Source: Arthrobacter pascens (GTDB lineage Bacteria; Actinomycetota; Actinomycetes; Actinomycetales; Micrococcaceae). From it: a stretch of DNA of 64,000 nt. This document shows positions 22,168 to 31,494 of this stretch, piece after piece (positions within the stretch are counted from its first letter, which is position 1; each line of letters starts with the position of its first letter). A program made the translations under genes and the position numbers. The stretch lies in the NCBI RefSeq assembly GCF_017052465.1, contig NZ_JAFHKT010000134.1, positions 1 to 64,000 of the forward strand, in the 5' to 3' direction. Under the pieces are notes generated by a model, which saw only the letters and a list, made by a program, of their open reading frames with translations, was not told the origin of the DNA and did not search any database.

Positions 22168-22923
22168 TTATCCGACCGGGCCTGACTGCGCGGCGTAGTG
22201 GTTGGCCTGCTCCCGCACTTGGTCCACGTAGGAATCAGACTGGTTGTAGGAGTAGACGGCCGCGGTCCAGCCCCGGGCGGTGGTGAGGTCACGGCCGCCG
22301 CCGCACAGGTACGAGGCGGCGCTCAGGGCGGCGTCGTCGATGTTGAGCGGGTCGGCTTGTCCGTCACCGTTCCCGTCCCGCCCGGCCAACTGCCAGGTGG
22401 AGGGAATGAACTGCATCGGTCCGACGGCATGGTCCCAGTGGGCGTCGCCGTCCAGGGCGCCGTCGTCTGTGTCAGGGATGGCGGCGAAACCGTCGCCGTT
22501 GAGGCTGGGGCCGATGATCGGCCGGCTCGCCTGCCCTGCGGCAGTCAGGCTTCCGCCACCGTGGGTTCCGTGGGCAGATTCGACGAAGCCAACGGCCGCC
22601 ACCGTGTTCCAGCCGATCCGGCACGTGGGGGCCGCCGCGTTTGCCGCGCCGGCCGCGGCCGCGTAGGCCCGCAGGGCGCGGACCGGTATCTCGGTCCGCT
22701 CCGCAGTCCGGCCCAGCCACTGGGCGTCAAAGATGCCCCGGGTGATGTTCACGGCAGGGGTGCTGCCTGTTGAGAGCACCTCGAGTTTCGCCTCCGACCG
22801 GGGCGGTGGCGGTGTGGACCCGCCGGTCTCCGCGCCGGACAAGCGGAGTGCCCAGAACGTGAAACCGGTGACGACGCAGAACGCGAAAATGGCGAGGACC
22901 GCGAGGCGTTTCAGCCGGAGCAC
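22168..22923 (-). CDS. Lytic transglycosylase-like murein hydrolase
   Basis: 251-residue exported cell-wall enzyme with an N-terminal membrane anchor (LAVLAIFAFCVVTGFTFWAL) and a lysozyme-like domain. The catalytic glutamate is likely the one in VGFVESAHGTHGG (~residue 115). The AVGPMQFIPSTWQLAG and NGDGQADPLNIDDAALSAAS segments are typical of actinobacterial SLT/goose-type domains that cleave peptidoglycan. It converges on the gluconokinase gene with 24 bp between the stops. Confidence 0.9.
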   Translation of the reverse strand: MLRLKRLAVLAIFAFCVVTGFTFWALRLSGAETGGSTPPPPRSEAKLEVLSTGSTPAVNITRGIFDAQWLGRTAERTEIPVRALRAYAAAAGAANAAAPTCRIGWNTVAAVGFVESAHGTHGGGSLTAAGQASRPIIGPSLNGDGFAAIPDTDDGALDGDAHWDHAVGPMQFIPSTWQLAGRDGNGDGQADPLNIDDAALSAASYLCGGGRDLTTARGWTAAVYSYNQSDSYVDQVREQANHYAAQSGPVG

Positions 22924-22972
22924 GGACTAGCCGAGCCAGCCCGCGGACATCCCGGTCCGCAGCAAGGCCTTA

Positions 22973-23272
22973 GCCTTCGCAGTCAACGCAGAATGCGTGA
23001 CCGTTCTTTTCCTTGGCGATCTGGGAGCGGTGCCGGACCAGGAAGCAGGAGTAACAGGTGAATTCGTCCACTGCCTGGGGAATGACCTGAACCACCAGTT
23101 CCTCGGCGACGAACTCTCCGCCCGGGACGGCCCCGTCGTCCAGGCCATCGGCTTCATCAAGCTCACGGACAACACTGCGGGCGTCGGGGGCATTGGCGGA
23201 GTGCAGGGCCTGCAGGGAGTTATCCTGCGATTCCCGGACGTCGGATCGGACTTCGTCGTAATCGGTTGCCAC
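22973..23272 (-). CDS. DUF4193 family protein
   Basis: About 99 residues, acidic. It starts MATDYDEVRSDVRESQD and ends with EFTCYSCFLVRHRSQIA and HAFCVDCEG; the four cysteines look like a zinc-binding site. DUF4193 is a small conserved family confined to actinobacteria, with no established function. It sits alone; the 195 bp upstream hold only a presumptive promoter. Confidence 0.92.
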
Positions 23273-23467
23273 GTAAGTGTTCTCATTTCAAGGTTTGTTG
23301 TCTGACAGGAATGCAACTTACACCATTGCACGGCATTCCCCGCCACCATGAACCGGAGTCCCGGTTGTCGCCGGAACAGAGAGCCCTACTAGAGCGTTAA
23401 CTTCAACGACGTAGTTTCGTCGACGGCCCGGTCAGGAACGGCGGGCACGCTGAGGAACAGGAAGGGA

Positions 23468-23935
23468 ATGCGCAACACCATAGAATCCGTGGAGGACGAC
23501 GCCGGCAACGTCGTCACCTACCGCCGCCACACGAACGGCGGCGGCCTCGTTGGCCGGGGCGCCAGGGTGGGCACCACATCGGCCATCGGGTCCGCCACCT
23601 ATGTAGAGGCCGGCGCCCGGATTGGCGCAGGATGCCGGATCGGCTCCGGCAGCTGGATCGACCGAAAGGCGCACATCGGCGACCATGCCGTTATCGGCGA
23701 CGCCGTGTACGTGGGTCCCGGGGCGGTGCTCGGCAACCGGGTCCGCATCGGGAGCCACTCGCGCATCGGGGCCCGCGCCCAGATCGGGGACGGCGTCCGA
23801 CTGCACGCCGACAGCACGGTCCCTGAAGACGGCAACATCTCGGCAGTAAACTCGCCGTCTCCACCCCCTTCGGCAAACGTCTCTTCGGCAAACGCACTGC
23901 CCGGCCACAAACGGCCGAAGCGCAGCGCGGCGTAA
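23468..23935 (+). CDS. Hexapeptide-repeat (left-handed beta-helix) protein
   Basis: 155 residues. About 12 imperfect hexapeptide turns of the [LIV]GxxxX type run from residue 28 to ~118 (VGRGARVG, IGAGCRIG, IGDHAVIG, IGSHSRIG and so on), then a Ser/Pro/Ala-rich tail. The fold occurs in acyltransferases and gamma-carbonic anhydrases, but no catalytic histidine cluster of either is clear; a scaffold role is possible. The GGAAGGGAATG context provides the ribosome site. Confidence 0.8.
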   Translation: MRNTIESVEDDAGNVVTYRRHTNGGGLVGRGARVGTTSAIGSATYVEAGARIGAGCRIGSGSWIDRKAHIGDHAVIGDAVYVGPGAVLGNRVRIGSHSRIGARAQIGDGVRLHADSTVPEDGNISAVNSPSPPPSANVSSANALPGHKRPKRSAA

Positions 23936-23970
23936 GCCGGGTCCAAAGCCACGTCGAGTGTGACCGAGGC

Positions 23971-24558
23971 CTACGAAACGGCCTCATGAACAATTTGGCG
24001 GGCGGCAGCCTGAGCCAGGCGCGGGGTATCGGGATCCAGGGTGTCGATGCCGAGTGCCAGCGCCCCTTCGAGAAGGAGGGTCAGCATTCTGGCAAGCGCG
24101 TCCGGGTCGGCGGCGCATGTCTGCCGGGATACGCGACGGATCCACTCCAGGACTCCGGCCCTGTGCTCAGAGACTCTGAGTTGCACGACGCTTCCGGTAC
24201 CGGCCTCGGCAGAGGCCTTCAGGAACGCGGCACCCCGGTAATCCTCGGGATGCCCGTCCCAGAGCAACGCGTCAAACATGCCCACCAGGCGTTCGGCCGA
24301 GGGCATGGGATCCGGTCCCGCCGCCTGCCGCAGCGCCATGGTCCATAGTCTGTCCATCTCGTCGAGGTAGGCCAGGACGAGAAGCTCTTTCGTGGGGAAG
24401 TACTTGTAGAAGGTCGATTTGGCGACCTCAGCCTCCTCGATGATCCTGTTGACGCCGACGCCGCGCAGGCCGTCGACATAGAAGAGGTCCGAAGCCGTCT
24501 GAAGGATGCGGTCCCGTATGCCGCTGTTCCGGGCGTCACTCACGTTGCTCACTTTCAC
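23971..24558 (-). CDS. TetR family transcriptional regulator
   Basis: 195-residue regulator with an N-terminal HTH (IRDRILQTASDLFYVDGLRG, then IIEEAEVAKSTFYKYFPTKE) and a helical ligand domain. It stands alone between the hexapeptide protein and a phosphatase, so its target is not evident. Convergent with the hexapeptide gene. Confidence 0.9.
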   Translation of the reverse strand: MKVSNVSDARNSGIRDRILQTASDLFYVDGLRGVGVNRIIEEAEVAKSTFYKYFPTKELLVLAYLDEMDRLWTMALRQAAGPDPMPSAERLVGMFDALLWDGHPEDYRGAAFLKASAEAGTGSVVQLRVSEHRAGVLEWIRRVSRQTCAADPDALARMLTLLLEGALALGIDTLDPDTPRLAQAAARQIVHEAVS

Positions 24559-24706
24559 CCCTGCCGGGTGGTGCGCAGGTCCGACCGCCGCGTCCGCTGC
24601 GTTCTGATGGAATGCGATGCGTTGCGTTCGCGGTCACCGCATGAAACTAAGCCTGCTTATGGCTCTGCACTCCACCCTACGCTCATCGCCGCCGGAACGG
24701 TGCCGG

Positions 24707-25291
24707 TCAGCTCTGGACGGCAGCTACTACCCGCTGGCCGTTGAAGTACTCCAGCTGCCAGCCCTCGACGGCATGGTGGTGTGCCAGGTTGAGGACGGCG
24801 TTGTCGATGCTCTGCAGGGTGCGGCCGATGGCGCGGCTGAGGCTTACACGGATGAGTGTGCCGTGCGCGACGACCAGGACGCGGCGGCCGCGGAACTCCT
24901 CTGCCAGAGCTTCCAGCGAGGCCAGCCCGCGGCTGGCCGCCGCGTCCTCGCTTTCGGCTCCGCGGAAACCACCGGGGATGCGCAGTGCGTCCAGTTCGGG
25001 GCCGTCCTGCAGTCCCTCCGCCGGCCCGAAGCTACGCTCGGCGAGCTCGGGCACCCGCCGCGCCACGCCGACTCCGAGCCCGGCAGCAATCAGATCGGCG
25101 GTTTCCGCCGCACGGCTCAGCGGTGAGGACACGATCGCGTCCCACTCGTAGCCGGACAGGACGTTGACGGCGTCGCGCGCCTGGCCGCGGCCGACGTCGT
25201 TAAGCGGAATGTCGGTGGATCCCTGCAGTCGGCGCTGCGCATTCCAGTCGGTCTGGCCATGGCGGACAAGGGCGAACGTCGTAAGGGTCAT
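24707..25291 (-). CDS. Histidine phosphatase family protein
   Basis: 194-residue phosphoglycerate-mutase-like phosphatase. The phosphohistidine motif is LVRHGQTDWNAQRRLQG at the N terminus; the second arginine/glutamate region is SPLSRAAETADLI, and the second catalytic histidine is in VLVVAHGTLIRVSL. Substrate unknown (sugar phosphates or nucleotides are usual). ATG at 25291 gives MTLTTFALVRHGQ; an in-frame ATG three codons upstream is equally possible. Confidence 0.9.
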   Translation of the reverse strand: MTLTTFALVRHGQTDWNAQRRLQGSTDIPLNDVGRGQARDAVNVLSGYEWDAIVSSPLSRAAETADLIAAGLGVGVARRVPELAERSFGPAEGLQDGPELDALRIPGGFRGAESEDAAASRGLASLEALAEEFRGRRVLVVAHGTLIRVSLSRAIGRTLQSIDNAVLNLAHHHAVEGWQLEYFNGQRVVAAVQS

Positions 25292-25337
25292 GCTTTCCAT
25301 TCTCCGCTACAGCCGCGGCCCGTTCGGCCAGCGCCAC

Positions 25338-26642
25338 TCAGCGGGCAACTCCTGCGGCGTCGAGTCGGTGCTGCCCGGATGCCCCGGCTGGGCCTTGCTC
25401 ATGCCCTTGCTCATGCAAGGCGCGCTCCCGGCCGCGATCCAGAACCGACGCTCCGACGGCGGCCATGATGGCGGCCACGGCCACGAACAGAGGCAGATGA
25501 GTGGCGAGCGAGACTGCAGCGCCGCCCAGGGCAGTTCCTGCTGAGCCGGCGGTGATCTTGAGGGCTCCAACCCAAACGAATACCTGGCCCCGGGCCTCCA
25601 GCGGTGCGTACTCGCTGCGTGCGGCCAGGGTCGCGGCGAAAAAGTACGAGTTCAGGATCCCGGCGATCGCATAGGTCACGACGGCGGCAGGGAAGCTTCC
25701 TGCCAAGGCCGCCCCGACCAGCGCGGCACCTACCCCCGCAGCAAGCCATGTCATCAGGCGGTCGGCGTCCGCACGTAGCGGCCGGATCATCACCCCCGCT
25801 GAACCGGCCAGGCCACCCAGTCCATAGGCCGCCGTGATGGCCCCGGCCGCAGCCGGTGCAATGCCAAGTTCGCCCGTGGAGGCAACGGCGGTGATGGGCA
25901 GCACCGCGACAGACAAGGCGACAATGACCGTCATGTAGAGCGTTCGGCGCAAGGGACCGGTCGAGAACATCATCCCCAGTGTCTGCGCGGGGCGCGGAAC
26001 GTCCGACGCGACAGCCGCGGGCGGGGAAAACGGGAGGAGCCTGATGACGGCTGCCGCGGCAAAAGTAGCTCCGGCCAGGAGCAGGGCCGCTACCGCCGGA
26101 CCCGCCCATGCCGAGGCCGCTGCAACGACGGAGGGTCCGATCGTGCCGCCAATGCCGTAGGTGGCCACATCCCAGCCCTGGGCCCGGCGCTGGCTGGATC
26201 GCTCCGGCCCCGCTATCGCCGGCAGCCTGCTGCTGATTCCGCCGGTCAGCAGCGGGCCGACCAGCCCGGAGGCCACCAGCAGTATCCCCGTGACGGCGGG
26301 CCAGGCCACCGGGTAGACGAGCACCGCCGCGGCGAGGGTCACGCCATGAGCCATGCACGCCAGAGAAATCACGGTTCGGCCGTCCCGGGCAGTATCCAGG
26401 CATCGGGCAACAAACGGGCCGAACAGGTGGGGAGCCGTGATGCAGGCGCCCAGAAGGCCTGCCATCCATCCTGGCGAACCGCTGGTGGTCACAAGCAGGA
26501 TGATGGCAACAACCGCACCCCCGTCCGCGCTCCGGGCCAGGGTGGCTGCGACCACGTAACGGGCCAGTCCGCCACGTACCTGCGGGACTCCCGCTGCGCC
26601 CGCCGGGGCGGTTTGGGGAGAATCGATCCGTGGGGAGCGCAT
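25338..26642 (-). CDS. MFS transporter
   Basis: 434-residue membrane protein with about 12 hydrophobic segments, an MFS-type fold. RCLDTARDGR in the 2-3 loop matches the weakly conserved MFS loop motif. It begins 7 bp after the stop of the DapA-like gene, so the two form an operon; it may export or import the substrate or product of that lyase. The C-terminal ~25 residues are low-complexity His/Gly/Ala-rich. Confidence 0.85.
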   Translation of the reverse strand: MRSPRIDSPQTAPAGAAGVPQVRGGLARYVVAATLARSADGGAVVAIILLVTTSGSPGWMAGLLGACITAPHLFGPFVARCLDTARDGRTVISLACMAHGVTLAAAVLVYPVAWPAVTGILLVASGLVGPLLTGGISSRLPAIAGPERSSQRRAQGWDVATYGIGGTIGPSVVAAASAWAGPAVAALLLAGATFAAAAVIRLLPFSPPAAVASDVPRPAQTLGMMFSTGPLRRTLYMTVIVALSVAVLPITAVASTGELGIAPAAAGAITAAYGLGGLAGSAGVMIRPLRADADRLMTWLAAGVGAALVGAALAGSFPAAVVTYAIAGILNSYFFAATLAARSEYAPLEARGQVFVWVGALKITAGSAGTALGGAAVSLATHLPLFVAVAAIMAAVGASVLDRGRERALHEQGHEQGPAGASGQHRLDAAGVAR

Positions 26643-26649
26643 GGGGAGT

Positions 26650-27543
26650 TCATGCCTCCAATCCGCAGCGGCGAAGCGCCTCGGCCACTTTCAGGCGGCC
26701 TTCTCTGTCCAGGCCCTGAAGGGGCAACGGCAGGCTCGGCGATGAGATCAGTCCAAGGTCCTCAGCGATTGCCGCGGTGACGCGCAGGCTGGCGTAGGCG
26801 CGGTAGAGCGACCACACCGGCTCGAGGCTCGCTGATGCTTCCAGCGCCTGAGCCCCACGGCCCGCCAAGGCGTGGTCCAGAATCATCTTCGCTGCCTCGG
26901 GAAGCACTCCTGCAATCACCGAGTACCAAACGTCACAGCCGGCAAGCAGGGATTCAGCAGCGGACCAGTCGCCGCTGACGCCCACGGACGTTCCCTCCGG
27001 CAGCACCGAACGCAGCGCCCGGAGCCTTTCAAAAGCCTGGCCCGGCTGGGGAGGCTGGATCTTGATCGAAGCGATCGCCGGAATCTCGGCAATGCGTGCC
27101 TGCAGCTCGTCGGTGAAGGCAAATCCGGTGGTGGCAGGGTTGTCGTAGACAACGATGGGCACGGAGGATGCCTCTGCGATGTCCTTGTACAAGCCGAAGA
27201 CCTCGTTCTCCGTCAATCGTTGGTAGGAGACCGGAGCCAGGAGCAGGGCCGAGGCCCCCGCTGTCTGCGCGTCGTCGACGTGCGCAAGCACATCCCTTGT
27301 GCGCACGGCGCCCACACCGGCGAGAATGGGAACACCGTCGGCGGCGTCAACAGATGCCTCAAGGACGCTGCGCCGCTCCTCCCGCGACAAATAGGCATAG
27401 TTCCCCGTGGAGCCGAGCACTCCAAGGGAGTCCACGCCTGCCCGCGCTGCACGCGATACCAGCAGGGCAACAGCCTTCAAATCGATGTGGTCCTCACGAA
27501 TCGGTGTGAGGGGGAACGCGCAAAGCCCGCTGAACACGACCAT
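26650..27543 (-). CDS. Dihydrodipicolinate synthase/N-acetylneuraminate lyase family protein
   Basis: 297-residue class I aldolase of the DapA/NanA superfamily. The proton-relay tyrosine lies in IVVYDNPATTGFAF (~residue 135), the Schiff-base lysine in AIASIKIQPPQPG (~160), and LGSTGNYAYLSREERR replaces the GTTGE motif of true DapA. The altered motif and the operon with an MFS transporter and divergent MocR regulator argue for a catabolic lyase or hydratase rather than lysine biosynthesis. Confidence 0.88.
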   Translation of the reverse strand: MVVFSGLCAFPLTPIREDHIDLKAVALLVSRAARAGVDSLGVLGSTGNYAYLSREERRSVLEASVDAADGVPILAGVGAVRTRDVLAHVDDAQTAGASALLLAPVSYQRLTENEVFGLYKDIAEASSVPIVVYDNPATTGFAFTDELQARIAEIPAIASIKIQPPQPGQAFERLRALRSVLPEGTSVGVSGDWSAAESLLAGCDVWYSVIAGVLPEAAKMILDHALAGRGAQALEASASLEPVWSLYRAYASLRVTAAIAEDLGLISSPSLPLPLQGLDREGRLKVAEALRRCGLEA

Positions 27544-27669
27544 CCTTCTTTCTTCTGGGGGCGCGCCAAACCTCGCGGGTGTGCGGCCTCTGCATTTGCT
27601 TACCCGTTCATCGTGCCAAGGCCTTTGGTCCTACAGTAGATCCAAGAAGAATCAATTCAGGAGGTCCAA

Positions 27670-29064
27670 GTGGGAGAAGCTGAAATTCCCCTCATGCTTG
27701 ACCGGGACAGTCCGTCTCCCCTTGCTGCGCAACTGGCAGGCCAGCTGCGCAGCGCCATCCTCAATGGGGTTCTTCGGCCAGACCACACCCTTCCGGCGAC
27801 ACGCAGGTTGGCTTCCGAACTCGGGATTTCGCGGGGCGTCGTGGTCCGTGCCTTTGAGCAGTTGGCAGGGGAAGGCTTCCTCGAAAGCCAGGGGGCGGGG
27901 GGCACGCGGGTGGTGATCCGTCCCGACGTTCAAAGCGCCGCACCCAAGGAACGTCCTGCATCCGGCGGCCATGATGCCAGGCCCGTTATTGATCTCACGC
28001 CCGGACGGCCTTCCGGCACGCCTTTCAAGGACCGGGAGTGGCGGCACGCATGGCGCAGGGCGGTATCCGAACCGGGCACCACACACTTGCCGCCGCCGCT
28101 GGGAACAGCTGCCTTGCGGGAGGCCGTCGCCGGGCACCTGGCAGTGTCCAGGGGCCTTGCGGTCGACGCGGAGAACGTCATCATCACGGCCGGGACCAGC
28201 GATGCATTGCAGCTCGCTGTGGCCACGCTTCGGGGCGGGGGTGACCGCCCGCGGATCCTGGTTGAGGACCCCGGGTATCCAACCGCAAGGAGAGTCATGT
28301 CCGCTGCCGGCGCGGCGGTGGAAACCGTGCCGGTCGACGGCGACGGACTGCGGGCAGCGCAGCTGGCATCGCTTTCGCGGCTGCCGGACGCCGTGCTGAT
28401 CACGCCCAGCCATCAGTATCCCCTTGGCGGCCGAATGCCTGTACAGGAACGGCTGGGGCTCCTGAAGTGGGCGGCTGATCACAACGTGCTCGTCCTCGAA
28501 GACGACTATGACAGCGAATTTCGTCACCGCAGAATGCCCCTGCCGGCCGTCGCCTCGCTTCCGTCGAGGGCGGACGTTGCCCTGCTGGGGAGTTTCTCCA
28601 AGACCCTCAGCCCGTGGCTGCGGTGCGGCTACCTCGTGGTCCGGGGCGAATCAGGGCGCAGGCTGAAGGCCATGCGCGAAGACCTGGGCACCCCGGTCCC
28701 CGGCATACTCCAGTCGGCGCTTGCCCACTACATCCGGGGCGGAGGGCTGTCGCGGCACATTACGCGGGCCCGCCGCGAGTACGCACACCGCAGGGCCCTG
28801 CTTATTGAGCGGCTCGGGAGCCGGGCAGACCTCGAACTTGGAGCTCTCGACGGCGGTCTTCACGCAGTCATCCGCTTTCAGGGCAAGGACGCCGCCACAC
28901 TCTCGGCCGAGGCCCTTCAGCGGGGTGTCCGCGTTGTCCCCCTTGCTGACTACTATGCAGACCGCCCGCCCGTGAATGGACTCGTGATCGGATACGGCGC
29001 ACCGACCGACCTGCAGCTCACCAAAGCCCTTGATGTCATCACCGGCCTGCTCGACGAGGCTTGA
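27670..29064 (+). CDS. MocR/PdxR-type GntR regulator with aminotransferase domain
   Basis: 464-residue fusion of a GntR winged helix (residues ~10-75, GVLRPDHTLPATRRLASELG, then ISRGVVVRAFEQLAGEGFL) with a fold-type I aminotransferase-like domain. PLP-site residues are visible: TSDALQLAV, ITPSHQYPLGGRMP, LEDDYDSEFR and the lysine in LGSFSKTLSPWLRCGYLV. Known members sense PLP, aminated compounds or GABA. GTG at 27670 follows a CAGGAGG ribosome site. It is divergent from the DapA-like/MFS operon, which it probably controls. Confidence 0.92.
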   Translation: MGEAEIPLMLDRDSPSPLAAQLAGQLRSAILNGVLRPDHTLPATRRLASELGISRGVVVRAFEQLAGEGFLESQGAGGTRVVIRPDVQSAAPKERPASGGHDARPVIDLTPGRPSGTPFKDREWRHAWRRAVSEPGTTHLPPPLGTAALREAVAGHLAVSRGLAVDAENVIITAGTSDALQLAVATLRGGGDRPRILVEDPGYPTARRVMSAAGAAVETVPVDGDGLRAAQLASLSRLPDAVLITPSHQYPLGGRMPVQERLGLLKWAADHNVLVLEDDYDSEFRHRRMPLPAVASLPSRADVALLGSFSKTLSPWLRCGYLVVRGESGRRLKAMREDLGTPVPGILQSALAHYIRGGGLSRHITRARREYAHRRALLIERLGSRADLELGALDGGLHAVIRFQGKDAATLSAEALQRGVRVVPLADYYADRPPVNGLVIGYGAPTDLQLTKALDVITGLLDEA

Positions 29065-29130
29065 GAGGGATCCCGTCCAGCGGACCCTGACAACGGTGCA
29101 CGCCGAGGGAACTAAAGCTAGTGTCGTGGA

Positions 29131-29714
29131 ATGGAGTCGGACGCTTTAGTGAGGGATGCGAAAGGTACTTTGCGCGCCGAGGTTCGCCGCCGCCGTCGGA
29201 CTCGCCCGGTGAGTGAACGGGAGACTGCGACCGCAGGCCTGACGGAGAATCTGTCCGCCCTGGTGCGTCACCGTGCCCCCGCCTTGGTGGCGTGCTACCT
29301 GTCGGGTGCGGACGAACCGAACACGCGGCCGTTCCTGAGCTGGGCCGCCGCCAACGGCGTCGAGGTTCTCGTTCCGCTGAGCAGGCCGGACGGGCTGCTG
29401 GACTGGGTGCATGCCCGCGGCGGGACCGAAGAGGTCGGCCTGTTCGGCATCTCCGAGATGGTCGGGGACGTTGTGGATCCCAGCGTGTTCCAGAGTGTTG
29501 ACCTGCTGCTGATCCCCGCGGCCGCGGTCGACCGCTCGGGGATGAGGATGGGGTGGGGGCGCGGGTACTTTGACCGGGCCCTGGCGTCGCTGCAGGAACA
29601 GCCTCCGTGTTCGCGGTGGTCTTCGACGACGAGCTGCGAGAATCGGTCCCGGCTGAGAGCCACGACCGGCCCGTGGACGGGGTTGTCACTCCACGCCAGA
29701 TCCTCGAATTCTGA
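29131..29714 (+). pseudogene. 5-formyltetrahydrofolate cyclo-ligase, frameshifted near its 3' end
   Basis: The first ~157 codons match the MTHFS family (LRAEVRRRRRTRPVSERE, YLSGADEPNTRPFLSWAA, and the ligand loop RMGWGRGYFDRALASL). After about 29600 the frame is lost. The correct C terminus, FAVVFDDELRESVPAESHD, then RPVDGVVTPRQILEF, lies in the -1 frame and stops at 29714, consistent with one missing base (a CAGG to CAG change). The unshifted frame runs on to 29811 as unrelated Arg/Ser-rich sequence. This may be a real mutation or a sequencing error; no slippery heptamer argues for programmed frameshifting. It converges with a cyclodeaminase-family gene. Confidence 0.85.
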
Positions 29715-29734
29715 GCAGCGGACACCGCCCCGCG

Positions 29735-30394
29735 CTAGTCGACGTCGGTTGGGGCGGCGCGGTGGTCTATCTCTGCCGTCAGTTCGTCGATCCGGTCAAG
29801 CGCGGCGCTGAGGTGCTCGACGGTCGTCCACAAGGCTGGATGCTCTTCCCGGATGCGTTCGAGGGTGGTGCCCGCTGAGGTAAGAGCCGCGAGATCGAAA
29901 CTCACGTTGGTGCGCGCCCCTGTCACCGCTGCCCTGAGGGCACCGAACGCGACGACGACATCGGCAATGAGCGCCGGGTTGCCGTTGGACGCAAGCCACC
30001 CCAGGTCTCCAATGGCACCGATAGCCCGCTCGCCCAGCACCGCGGATGCCTTGGCAGCGTCGACGGATGCCTGGTGTATCGCGTCCTCGCGTTCCGGCCC
30101 GGGCTCCAGCCGGAACGCGGCGCCGAACGCCTTGGATGCTGACGCGTCGTCATCGGCGAGCCGAAGGGCCTCTTCCCGGAGCGCCCTCGCCCGCGCGTGA
30201 ACATCGGCGAGTTCCCCGCGCTGGTGCTCCTCCGGTTCCGTGTATCCGGCGACCATTGATGTCAATGACGCGGCGACGGCGAGCATCAGCCCCGCCCCGG
30301 CCCCTCCGCCTGGCGAACCGATGGACTCAGCCAGGGCCCGCGTCCAATCCTCAACCGTCGAGCTCTGGGTTGTTACCGCCTCAGAATCAGCCAT
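29735..30394 (-). CDS. Cyclodeaminase/cyclohydrolase family protein (FTCD C-terminal-like)
   Basis: 219-residue helical protein of the formimidoyl-THF cyclodeaminase family. It starts with the conserved pattern ALAESIGSPGGGAGAGLMLA and has GWLASNGNPALIADVVVAFG near residue 135. Family members form or hydrolyse methenyl-THF. The convergent gene is the frameshifted 5-formyl-THF cyclo-ligase, so both neighbours act on one-carbon folates, 20 bp apart at their 3' ends. Confidence 0.87.
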   Translation of the reverse strand: MADSEAVTTQSSTVEDWTRALAESIGSPGGGAGAGLMLAVAASLTSMVAGYTEPEEHQRGELADVHARARALREEALRLADDDASASKAFGAAFRLEPGPEREDAIHQASVDAAKASAVLGERAIGAIGDLGWLASNGNPALIADVVVAFGALRAAVTGARTNVSFDLAALTSAGTTLERIREEHPALWTTVEHLSAALDRIDELTAEIDHRAAPTDVD

Positions 30395-30457
30395 GACACC
30401 CAGTGTGCCTGTTAGTTGGCCCGCCCGCTGAACAGTTCGCCGATGAGTGGTTCATGT

Positions 30458-30688
30458 TCACCGGGCCAGCGCGTTTTTCTGACGGGAGCTGATCGTCGAC
30501 ATCTGCCCGCAGTTCGAGCAGGTGATGCGGTAGGACCGGGAGGTGGTGAAGACGGGAATGAAGAACAGCGTGAACTTGGTGGAACGCTCTTCGAGGTGGT
30601 GATGGAAGAACAGCCCGCAGGACTGGCATGTGGCCGACCGGCCCGGCAAGGGGCGCAGCACGGTCTTTAGACCAAAGAGCAGAATCAT
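30458..30688 (-). CDS. Small zinc-ribbon protein
   Basis: 76 residues. Two CxxC pairs (ATCQSCGLF and ITCSNCGQM) separated by about 35 residues form a zinc ribbon. The segment between, HHHLEERSTKFTLFFIPVFT, is typical of the zinc-ribbon family of short actinobacterial and firmicute proteins; function unknown. Confidence 0.78.
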   Translation of the reverse strand: MILLFGLKTVLRPLPGRSATCQSCGLFFHHHLEERSTKFTLFFIPVFTTSRSYRITCSNCGQMSTISSRQKNALAR

Positions 30689-30720
30689 GGGTGGTGCCTT
30701 TCAAACGTAAGAGTGGCCGC

Positions 30721-31434
30721 TCACGCGGTGGTTGGGTGGCCCGGGGACGGGAGGCGCGCGGCCAGGCCGGAGAGCAGGATACTCAGGCCCTGGTCCAGTT
30801 CGGCCGCTCCGTCGTAGTCGGCGAGAACGGGAGCCAGGGCGCGGAGGCGCGGAAACTCCCTCGCCGACAGGCGGTGCAGGCCAAGACGGAGCAAAGCCTC
30901 GTTTTCTTCGGGATCGACAATGAATTCCTGCAGTTCGTTGAGGATGTGACCGTACAGGAACCCGTAATAGGCCCTGTACACGTGCAGCGCATCGCGGGCA
31001 TTGAACCCGGCGTCGATCAGCAAGGACAGGATTTGCTCCAGCGGACGCAGTGTCCCCAGAGGGCGCAGGCCCAAGGGCGTGGATAGCGGCCGGGTGACCA
31101 GCAGCGGTACGACGTTCGGATGCCGCAAGGCCAGCAGGCGCAAATCGTGGGCAATCCGCCGCAGCTGCGCCTGCCAGTCCGGGTCATCGGGAATGATCGC
31201 CAGCTCGTTCAGGACGAGTTCCGAGACTCCGTCCAGCAGCGCGGCGCGGCTGGCCGCATAGCGGTACAGGCTCATCGGGTCCCGGCCGAGTTCCTGCCCC
31301 AGCCGGCGCATGGTCAGTGCATCGAGCCCTTCCGCATCCACCAGCTCCAACGCAGCAGAGAGCACCACGTCCCGGCTGAGGCGCTTCTTCTGGCCGGGCG
31401 CCGGGGTGGCCACCGGGTTCTCTACGGGCACCAT
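30721..31434 (-). CDS. TetR family regulator with TetR_C-type domain
   Basis: 237 residues. The HTH is at residues ~20-65 (VVLSAALELVDAEGLDALTM, RRLGQELGRDPMSLYRYAAS) and a tetracycline-repressor-like C-terminal domain follows. Divergent from the small-protein/haem-oxygenase-like/CDGSH cluster. Palindromic sites at 31479-31494 (its own promoter region) and 32252-32269 (before the haem-oxygenase-like gene) could be its operators. Confidence 0.9.
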   Translation of the reverse strand: MVPVENPVATPAPGQKKRLSRDVVLSAALELVDAEGLDALTMRRLGQELGRDPMSLYRYAASRAALLDGVSELVLNELAIIPDDPDWQAQLRRIAHDLRLLALRHPNVVPLLVTRPLSTPLGLRPLGTLRPLEQILSLLIDAGFNARDALHVYRAYYGFLYGHILNELQEFIVDPEENEALLRLGLHRLSAREFPRLRALAPVLADYDGAAELDQGLSILLSGLAARLPSPGHPTTA

Positions 31435-31478
31435 GGGGTTCCCTCCTTAGGGCCGAGCGGGCCTGCCACTCGTCAAAA

Positions 31479-31494
31479 TAAGCATGCTTGCTTA
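31479..31494. promoter_or_regulatory. Probable TetR operator in the divergent promoter region
   Basis: TAAGCATGCTTGCTTA, with a perfect 10-bp palindrome AAGCATGCTT inside and TAAGCA/TGCTTA arms. It lies 45 bp upstream of the TetR start, in a 323-bp region between the regulator and the 84-residue gene. The rest of that region shows no other gene; GTAGTCTACGGGTAACGTC next to it is also partly symmetric. Confidence 0.6.

Noticed and set aside
29590..29620. Programmed -1 frameshift in the cyclo-ligase gene
   Set aside because: A -1 slip would restore the frame, but no slippery heptamer is seen, and the family is not known to use it. Mutation or sequencing error is simpler.
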